Below are positions 5,490 through 10,425 of a stretch of DNA of 10,425 nucleotides, in pieces. This stretch comes from Nanobdellota archaeon (GTDB taxonomy: Archaea; Nanobdellota; Nanobdellia; Woesearchaeales; B3-WOES), in contig JAGLZG010000007.1 in the NCBI GenBank assembly GCA_023131705.1, positions 1 through 10,425 on the forward strand. Reading direction: 5' to 3'. A program made the position numbers and the translations under genes. The stretch's first letter is position 1, and each line of letters begins with the position of its first letter. The notes under the pieces were generated by a model that saw only the letters and a list, made by a program, of their open reading frames with translations, had not been told where the DNA came from and searched no databases.

Positions 5490-5581
5490 TGGTTATTCAC
5501 TTAAAAAACATAATTATTTTACCAACTCATCAACTTTTATCTCTTCTTTGCTAACCTTGTTATAACAGTTTTAGAAAAAGA

Positions 5582-5594
5582 AAACATTTATATA
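5582..5594 (+). promoter_or_regulatory. Promoter of the toxin-antitoxin pair
   Basis: AAAC-rich BRE-like bases precede TTTATATA (5587-5594). The expected transcript start is near 5617, about 25 nt before the antitoxin ATG at 5642. Confidence 0.55.
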
Positions 5595-5598
5595 TAAG

Positions 5599-5626
5599 TT
5601 GATACTATCTATATATCAATTGATAC
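5599..5626. promoter_or_regulatory. Putative operator of the toxin-antitoxin pair
   Basis: TTGATAC occurs at 5599-5605 and again at 5620-5626, spaced 21 bp (two helical turns). The second copy lies in a perfect 12-bp palindrome, TATCAATTGATA (5614-5625), at the expected transcript start. This arrangement suits repression by the winged-helix antitoxin, as is usual for such pairs. Confidence 0.5.
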
Positions 5627-5641
5627 CTAAGTGCAATAAAA

Positions 5642-5947
5642 ATGCAAAAATTAAAATTTACTAAAACTGAAATGATTGAAAAAAAGAACCATGAAGTTAG
5701 GAGATATCCTAATCTTAATACTGTTTTAATGGTAGAGGATTTTCTTAAAAAGCATAGAGATATCCCTATTCCAATGGCTGAATTAAGAAAGAAGCTTCCA
5801 AAACAAGTTATGCATCAGACTCTTAAAATAATTCTGGAATATCTTTGGAAAAGCGGGAAAATAATTTATGGGCCTAGAGGCGTCCAGTGGATTTATTCAG
5901 AACCAGAACATTTAAGAAAGATGATGGAAGATACATTAGAGGTATAA
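5642..5947 (+). CDS. Winged-helix antitoxin-like protein
   Basis: This 101-residue protein has a short basic N-terminus and a predicted winged helix-turn-helix at about residues 26-86: VEDFLKKHRDIPIPMAELRKK, then KQVMHQTLKIILEYLWKSGK as recognition region, and a wing at IIYGPRGVQWIY. The acidic end (HLRKMMEDTLEV) may reach into the toxin. The RelE-like toxin gene starts 1 nt after its stop, and a likely operator covers its promoter, so it is probably the antitoxin and autorepressor of the pair. The fold call is from pattern; I cannot name the precise family. Confidence 0.75.
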   Translation: MQKLKFTKTEMIEKKNHEVRRYPNLNTVLMVEDFLKKHRDIPIPMAELRKKLPKQVMHQTLKIILEYLWKSGKIIYGPRGVQWIYSEPEHLRKMMEDTLEV

Positions 5948-5948
5948 G

Positions 5949-6293
5949 ATGTTCTTTGGGAAAGAAGTTAGGGTTAGACTGAAAGGAGAAGGGAAAGAAG
6001 CCTATCTTAGATTAAAGAAAAGGAATGATAAAGAAGCTAAAACTATTTTGAATTCTTTTAACAGGGTTAAGGAAATTTTGAAAGAAAATCCTCAGTTTGG
6101 AAATCCTATTCCAAAGAACTTAATACCTGATAAACTTGAGAGATTAGGCGTTCAAAACTTATATAGGGTAGAATTATCTAATTACTGGAGGGTCTTGTAT
6201 ACTATTGAAGGAAATACTGTAGAGATATTTCTGTTTGTTCTAAGCATAGCAGACCATAGAGAATACAATAAACTTTTTGGATACAAAGGATAA
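5949..6293 (+). CDS. RelE/ParE-family toxin
   Basis: The 114-residue protein fits the RelE/ParE fold: an N-terminal helical hairpin (EAYLRLKKRNDKEAKTILNS), then PQFGNPIPKNLIP, then the core strands LYRVELSNYWRVLYTI (residues 71-86) and VEIFLFVLSIADHREYNKLFGY (91-112). The end ADHREYNKLFG is typical of archaeal RelE-like toxins, where His and Tyr near the C-terminus often belong to the active site. Family members are mostly ribosome-dependent mRNA endonucleases, but ParE-like gyrase poisons share the fold, so the target is not certain. AGAGG lies 6 nt before the ATG, and the gene follows the antitoxin stop by 1 nt. Confidence 0.85.
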   Translation: MFFGKEVRVRLKGEGKEAYLRLKKRNDKEAKTILNSFNRVKEILKENPQFGNPIPKNLIPDKLERLGVQNLYRVELSNYWRVLYTIEGNTVEIFLFVLSIADHREYNKLFGYKG

Positions 6294-6348
6294 ATATTTT
6301 TCTTAGGCTCTATTTAAGAAAATAGTTTAGTTGTCGGCAATAATAATT

Positions 6349-7797
6349 CTATAAATCTTTTATAATCATCTCTTCTTCTTTACCACTTTTCATGTCCCTG
6401 ATTTTGACTTTCCCTTTTTTTATCTCATCAGGACCTATTACAATAACCTTTTTTGCTTTAATTGCGTCTGCAAACCTGAACTGGTTTCCAAGGTTTCTCT
6501 CTGTTAAGTCTATTTCCACTATGTATTTTTTTCTCAGCTTGTTTGCTATTTCAAAGGCATTTTCCCTTACTTCCTTGTTTACAACAGCAATAAAATAATC
6601 GCAACATAAATCAATTTCAGGAATTAGATTTCTTTCTTTTAGCAATAAAAACAGTGTGCTGTAACCTATGCCAAATCCAACAGCAGGTGCTGGTTGGCCT
6701 TTAAATTTTTCAATCATGTTATCATATCTTCCACCGCCCGCTATGCTCCTGAATTTCTCTTTTGCATCAAATATTTCAAAAACAGTTCCTGTGTAATAAG
6801 CCAAGCCGCGCGCTGTGCTTAGATCAACTTTTATGTATCTTTTATCAAGAAATTTTAGAACTGATTTTAGCTCATCCAGGCCTTGTTTTGCAAGCTCATT
6901 TTCCGGCTTTAGATCCTTTAATCCAGACGTTATTATGTCTTTTATCCTGTTAATCTGTAAATCTGTTAATTCCAGTTTTTTAAGCTCATCATAAAACTCT
7001 TCATCATTTATCTTGCTTTTTTTGTCAATTATTCTTGTTACTTCTTCTATTTGTTTTTCTTCAACTATATCCAAGATAAATCCTTGTAACAATTTTCTGT
7101 TGTTTATCTTGACAAAGAAATCCTTTTCAGTCAATCCTAGTTTTTTAAGGAAGTCGATTATAAGATTAATCACTTCTGCATCTGCTTCAGGCTTATTGCT
7201 GCCATATAATTCTGCATTAAACTGGAAAAACTCTCTTAATCTTCCCTGCTGGGGTCTTTCATACCTGAATACATTGTTTATGCAAAACCATTTTACCGGC
7301 TTTGAGAGCGCATTTTGCCTGCTGATAAACATTCTTGCTAAAGAAGGAGTGAACTCTGCCCTTAAAGCCAGCTCCTCATCGCCTTTTTTTTCTATTGTAA
7401 AGATCTGCCTGACTATTTCATCCCCTTGCTTTGCTTTTAACAGGTCCAGGCTTTCAATTACAGGGCTGTCTATTTCCCTGAAGTTATAGTTTACTGCTGT
7501 TTTTCTGAAAATGCCAAATATATTGTTCCTGATAGCCAGCTCCTCTGGATAGAAATCAGTTGTTCCTTTTGGCTTTTGAAATTCTTTTAGCTCCTTTTTT
7601 ATTTTTTCCTGGATTTCCTTTACTTCCTCTGCTCTTGCAGGAGGTATTGTTCCTGTTGGTGTTTCTTTTGATGTGACAAGTATCCTTACAGCATCCCTTA
7701 CAGCTTCTGAAACATTAGGGTATATTCCTAAATCTACTAAAATCCTAATCTCATTGATTAATCCTCTTGTTAGCCTTATCTGCATTGTTTGCATCAT
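6349..7797 (-). CDS. hisS: Histidyl-tRNA synthetase with N-terminal ribbon-helix-helix domain
   Basis: The 482-residue protein charges tRNA-His. The synthetase starts at about residue 77 with PKGTTDFYPEE (motif 1 region), then VFRYERPQQGRLREFFQFNA (motif 2, about 176-195), the histidine motif GLAYYTGTVFEIF (331-343) and GGGRYDN with PAVGFGIGYS (motif 3, 354-380). The anticodon-binding domain covers about 398-482. Before it, residues 5-42 form a ribbon-helix-helix domain: strand MQIRLTRG, helix LINEIRILVDLG, turn IYPNVS, helix EAVRDAVRIL. This is the archaeal CopG-like pattern (GxYxNxSEAxRDAxR). A 30-residue charged linker joins the two. No ATG, GTG or TTG lies in frame between them, so separate translation is unlikely. 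M1, M2 or M5 could be the start; no clear Shine-Dalgarno sequence is seen. Confidence 0.95.
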   Translation of the reverse strand: MMQTMQIRLTRGLINEIRILVDLGIYPNVSEAVRDAVRILVTSKETPTGTIPPARAEEVKEIQEKIKKELKEFQKPKGTTDFYPEELAIRNNIFGIFRKTAVNYNFREIDSPVIESLDLLKAKQGDEIVRQIFTIEKKGDEELALRAEFTPSLARMFISRQNALSKPVKWFCINNVFRYERPQQGRLREFFQFNAELYGSNKPEADAEVINLIIDFLKKLGLTEKDFFVKINNRKLLQGFILDIVEEKQIEEVTRIIDKKSKINDEEFYDELKKLELTDLQINRIKDIITSGLKDLKPENELAKQGLDELKSVLKFLDKRYIKVDLSTARGLAYYTGTVFEIFDAKEKFRSIAGGGRYDNMIEKFKGQPAPAVGFGIGYSTLFLLLKERNLIPEIDLCCDYFIAVVNKEVRENAFEIANKLRKKYIVEIDLTERNLGNQFRFADAIKAKKVIVIGPDEIKKGKVKIRDMKSGKEEEMIIKDL

Positions 7798-7813
7798 TTT
7801 TATCAGTTATTTT

Positions 7814-7845
7814 GTAATGTTATTGTAATGTATAGGTAATGTTAT
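7814..7845. promoter_or_regulatory. Triple direct-repeat operator candidate of hisS
   Basis: GTAATGTTAT (7814-7823), GTAATGTATA (7825-7834) and GTAATGTTAT (7836-7845) are spaced exactly 11 bp, so they lie on one face of the helix. They fill the space between the hisS TATA box and start codon, and the outermost copy touches the TATA box. Bound protein would block initiation. An RHH protein such as the hisS product itself is the obvious candidate, since RHH dimers often bind short tandem repeats. Confidence 0.6.
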
Positions 7846-7858
7846 TTAAATGTTTCGG
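7843..7858 (-). promoter_or_regulatory. BRE/TATA promoter of hisS
   Basis: On the minus strand CCGAAACA (BRE-like, 7858-7851) precedes TTTAAATA (7850-7843). The expected transcript start is near 7820, giving a leader of about 23 nt before the ATG at 7797. Confidence 0.6.
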
Positions 7859-7933
7859 TTTTTTTGTTGATTTTATAGTTTTTTTAATATATCCATTTTT
7901 TATTCATTTCCTCAAATGTTACTATCCTAGAAT

Positions 7934-7948
7934 AGAAATATTTATAAG
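7934..7948 (+). promoter_or_regulatory. Promoter of the purE remnant-purC-purB operon
   Basis: AGAAATA followed by TTTATAAG (7941-7948) is BRE/TATA-like. A transcript would start near 7970. It is divergent from the hisS promoter, with the two TATA boxes about 90 bp apart. If the purE remnant is not translated, purC has a leader of nearly 200 nt. ATTACCTATA (7956-7965) just downstream is an inverted match to 7831-7840 in the hisS repeats. Confidence 0.45.
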
Positions 7949-7993
7949 TGAGTCAATTACCTATAAGAGTTTACAATATTAATGATAAATTAA

Positions 7994-8167
7994 GCCCCTG
8001 GGAATATTGGAAGATTTGCTGCACAAATGTTTTCACATCTTGATCCAAGATATAAAAAAATTTTAGAAGAAGTTAATGCTAAGAAAATTGATTCATTAAT
8101 GAAAGATAATGCAAGAATTAATGGAAAATATTTCAAAAGGATGATGGAAAAATATGAGGTGAGATGA
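7994..8167 (+). pseudogene. purE: Remnant of purE (N5-CAIR mutase), C-terminal part
   Basis: The frame downstream of a TAA at 7991-7993 reads PGNIGRFAAQMFSHLDPRYK and continues with a charged helix to the stop TGA at 8165-8167. This matches the C-terminal helix region of PurE (in E. coli GxxNAALLAAQILxxxDxEL). The catalytic N-terminal two thirds (the GSDSD region and the active-site His loop) are absent, and nothing like them lies in any frame back to the promoter. The remaining 57 codons end four bases into purC (ATGA), as expected of an old purE-purC junction. A 46-codon frame from ATG 8027 could still be translated, so a small surviving protein cannot be excluded. Family similarity is by eye and moderate. 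Confidence 0.5.
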
Positions 8168-8169
8168 AA

Positions 8170-9291
8170 ATGGCAAATACTATGTTAACGATAGATAGAG
8201 CAAGAGAGTTAGTTGAAGAATATATAAAAAATGAAAGAGAAACTGTATCAACTCAGGAAATTCTTGATTCAGGTGCAGTTTCTAGATTAAAAGGATATGT
8301 TATAAGACCAGGTAAAGTTTCTGATTCTATTTTTGTTGGAAAAGGGAGTTATTTTGATAAAGAAAAGAGAGAAGAGATTGAATTTGAGAATCCTCTTTTA
8401 GAAACAATAGGTGGAACTTCCCTAAGACTCATGGTAAGAACACAAAGAATATCTACTCATGACATTACCAGGGGAGAAATTCCTTTCAAAGACCAAATTC
8501 TTGCTGTAAATCATAATTATATGAGAAAAATGCTTGAATCTGCAATAGGTACTTCCCAGTTTGAAGTTGAAGGATTATCAGATAATTCTGTTGTTATTGC
8601 TGCAGAGAATCTAAAACAGATTGGGTTTGAGAATGTTCTTAGGGCTTATATGGCAAAGAGTTCAACAGAAACTTCTCTTTACCAAGCTTATATAAACGGA
8701 AAAAGAGAATTTTGTGGACATAAGCTACCTGATAATCTTATTACAAATGGACCTCTGCCTTATGTTATGGATACACCTTCAACAAAATCAGATAAGCATG
8801 ATGAATCACTTAGTCCTGAAGAATTATTTAAGAGAGATATCTGCACTCCTAAACAATATGCTCAAATAAGGAATGGTTCTTTATTTGCATTTGGTGTAGT
8901 TTCACAATTTTTAAAAGAAAAAGGATTAGTTGCAGTAGATACAAAAACAGAGCATGGTATCAACAAAAAAGGAGAAATAGTTGCTCAGGATGAGATATGG
9001 ACAATGGATTCTTCACGGTTCTGGTTATCTGATGATTACAATGATCAGATTGAGAAATTGATACATGGAGAGATAAAAGAACTTGATCCAAAATCCTATT
9101 CAAAAGAATTTGCAAGAGGATTCTCTGAAGGAGAGAAGGGCTATACAGATGAACAAAGAATAAAAATTGCTGTAAGGTATATTGAAGGAATTCAGCATTT
9201 GCTTGGAAAAGGATTTGAACCAGATATGAGATCAAGAGAAGAAAGAGTCATATCCGGATTGCAGCTAATAGTTGATAAGTTAATTGCTTGA
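8170..9291 (+). CDS. purC: SAICAR synthetase (phosphoribosylaminoimidazole-succinocarboxamide synthase)
   Basis: This enzyme joins CAIR and aspartate with ATP in purine synthesis. Numbering from ATG 8170 (373 residues), the motifs are GKVSDSIF (48-55, ATP-binding region), RISTHDITRGEIPFK (93-107), TSLYQAYINGKREFCGHKLP (167-186), TPSTKSDKHDESLS (202-215, the family's P-T/S-TK-HDE segment), VDTKTEHG (256-263, matching DxKxEFG) and DEIWTMDSSRFW (274-285). At about 370 residues it is longer than the bacterial enzyme (about 240) because of an N-terminal extension and inserts. ATG 8170 is chosen because GAGGTGA (8156-8162) lies about 8 nt before it. ATG 8164, which overlaps the purE remnant's stop, is possible but too near that site. 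purB follows after 7 nt. Confidence 0.94.
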   Translation: MANTMLTIDRARELVEEYIKNERETVSTQEILDSGAVSRLKGYVIRPGKVSDSIFVGKGSYFDKEKREEIEFENPLLETIGGTSLRLMVRTQRISTHDITRGEIPFKDQILAVNHNYMRKMLESAIGTSQFEVEGLSDNSVVIAAENLKQIGFENVLRAYMAKSSTETSLYQAYINGKREFCGHKLPDNLITNGPLPYVMDTPSTKSDKHDESLSPEELFKRDICTPKQYAQIRNGSLFAFGVVSQFLKEKGLVAVDTKTEHGINKKGEIVAQDEIWTMDSSRFWLSDDYNDQIEKLIHGEIKELDPKSYSKEFARGFSEGEKGYTDEQRIKIAVRYIEGIQHLLGKGFEPDMRSREERVISGLQLIVDKLIA

Positions 9292-9298
9292 TGTTAAA

Positions 9299-10425
9299 AT
9301 GTCAAACCAAAACATATTATCAGAAAGATATGCAGCAAAACCAATAAATGACATATTTTCAGAAAGAGGAAAGAGTATTGCAGAAAGAGAACTATGGATA
9401 GCAGTTATGAAATCTCAGAAGGAGTTAGGTGTTGATATTCCTTCTGAAGCCATAGAAAAATATGAAAAAGCAAAAGATGATATTGATTTAGAATTAATCA
9501 AAAGTATTGAAACAACAACAAAACACGATGTAAAAGCAAAGATAGAGGCTTTTGTAAAAGCGGCAGGAGCTGGTGAACACATACACAAAGGAATGACTTC
9601 AAGAGACTTAACAGACAATGTAGAACAGATGCAGATAAAAAAGGCATCAGGAATTATTTTTGGAAAATATGTTTCAGTTTTAAGGCATATGGTTGATAAA
9701 GCAAAAGAATATAAAAATATTATCCTTACAGCAAGAACCCATCATCAAGCTGCACAACCTACTTTGCTTGGAAGAAGATTTTCTATGTGGGCTGAAGAAC
9801 TATTATCCCATTTAAATGGATTTGAATCATTTACAGAAACATACCCTCTTAGGGGTATTAAAGGGCCTGTCGGAACGCAATTTGATATGCTCACCCTGCT
9901 TGGTGATGATAAAAAAGTCGCTAAATTAGAAAAAAGAGTTGCAGAAGAGCTAGGATTTAAAAAAGTTCTTGATTCCACAGGTCAAATGTATCCAAGGTCT
10001 TTAGATTATGCTCTTGTTTCAAACCTTGCGTTGCTTTCTTCTGCTTGCGAGAATTTTGCAAAAGGAATAAGATTAATGTCAGGTTATGAGCTTGTTACAG
10101 AAGGATTCAAAGAAGGGCAGGTTGGTTCAAGTGCAATGCCCCATAAAATGAACACAAGAAGTTCTGAAAGAATATGCAGTTTTTCTGAATTACTAAAGAT
10201 GTATGCAGACGGAGCCTCCAGACTTTCAGGAGACCAATGGGAAGAAGGAGATGTTTCATGCTCTGCTCTTAGAAGGGTAATAATACCTGATTCATTTTAC
10301 ACTTCTGACGGTTTATGTGAAACCACCCTTACTGTTCTGAACAATATGGGGGCTTATCCTGCTGTTATTGATAAAGAAACAGATAAATATCTGCCATTTT
10401 TAGCTACAACTGAAATCTTAATGAC
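9299..10425 (+). CDS. purB: Adenylosuccinate lyase, N-terminal part (3' end outside window)
   Basis: The open frame starts at ATG 9299 and runs out of the window after 375 codons; family members have about 430-480. The enzyme splits SAICAR to AICAR and adenylosuccinate to AMP, and so takes the product of the preceding purC. Visible motifs include AGEHIHKGMTSRDLTDN (about 82-98), TARTHHQAAQPTLLGRRFS (about 144-162, with the conserved His) and the fumarase/lyase signature GSSAMPHKMN (about 275-285), which holds the flexible catalytic loop. The start is 7 nt after the purC stop; no good Shine-Dalgarno sequence is seen, so coupling to purC is likely. No frameshift is seen. Confidence 0.95.
   Translation, partial: MSNQNILSERYAAKPINDIFSERGKSIAERELWIAVMKSQKELGVDIPSEAIEKYEKAKDDIDLELIKSIETTTKHDVKAKIEAFVKAAGAGEHIHKGMTSRDLTDNVEQMQIKKASGIIFGKYVSVLRHMVDKAKEYKNIILTARTHHQAAQPTLLGRRFSMWAEELLSHLNGFESFTETYPLRGIKGPVGTQFDMLTLLGDDKKVAKLEKRVAEELGFKKVLDSTGQMYPRSLDYALVSNLALLSSACENFAKGIRLMSGYELVTEGFKEGQVGSSAMPHKMNTRSSERICSFSELLKMYADGASRLSGDQWEEGDVSCSALRRVIIPDSFYTSDGLCETTLTVLNNMGAYPAVIDKETDKYLPFLATTEILM

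Noticed and set aside
5116..5641. A CRISPR array in the repeat-rich gene-free stretch
   Set aside because: The repeats are short, different from each other and lack regular spacers; no cas gene is in the window.
7013..7489. A 158-codon plus-strand frame opposite hisS
   Set aside because: It is antisense to conserved HisRS motifs, has no promoter or ribosome binding site and no domain.
7600..7797. RHH-HisRS as two genes with separate starts
   Set aside because: There is no stop codon and no ATG, GTG or TTG in frame between residue 5 and the synthetase domain.

Overview
The window looks archaeal. It carries the tail of ribosomal protein L30e followed, with an ATGA overlap, by the archaeal two-KH-domain NusA-like protein, a pair from the archaeal RNA polymerase/ribosomal operon. 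Promoters have BRE/TATA shapes (for example TTTATATA or TTTAAATA about 25 bp before the expected transcript start). The DNA is AT-rich. A small-genome or DPANN-type lineage is possible, but I cannot fix it from sequence alone.

Layout. At 3-601 (+) are rpl30e (partial) and nusA. Convergent to them at 634-1440 (-) is a lone trpC. A divergent gap leads to an unrecognised 186-aa protein (1645-2205, +). A GC-richer non-coding stretch (2263-2390) follows. From 5115 down to 2439 (-) runs a tight seven-gene operon: five small paralogous helix-turn-helix (HTH) proteins in tandem, then an HTH-HEPN protein with an intact RNSIGH motif, then a polytopic membrane protein. Next is a gene-free regulatory stretch (5116-5641) with several inverted repeats, a possible small RNA and a T-rich terminator. 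A winged-helix antitoxin/RelE-ParE-like toxin pair follows (5642-6293, +). The rest is hisS (6349-7797, -) and, divergent from it, a purE remnant, purC and purB (7994 to window end, +).

The seven-gene operon is the most interesting part. Its genes overlap by 4 to 8 nt or lie within about 10 nt, so they are probably made together. HEPN domains with an Rx4-6H motif are known from RNases in toxin and defence systems. I infer a conflict or defence function with several small DNA- or RNA-binding regulators or sensors controlling one effector; this is not shown by the sequence. An 11-bp GC-rich motif occurs in inverted orientation on both sides of the operon (2342-2352 and 5389-5399), which suggests a cassette.

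The second unusual locus is hisS. Its product is a histidyl-tRNA synthetase with an N-terminal ribbon-helix-helix (RHH) DNA-binding domain. Three copies of GTAATGTNAT-like sequence, spaced exactly 11 bp, sit between its TATA box and start codon. Together these suggest a synthetase that represses its own gene.

The purine genes purC and purB follow a truncated 3' end of purE that still overlaps the purC start region, pointing to a deletion in an ancestral purE-purC-purB operon.
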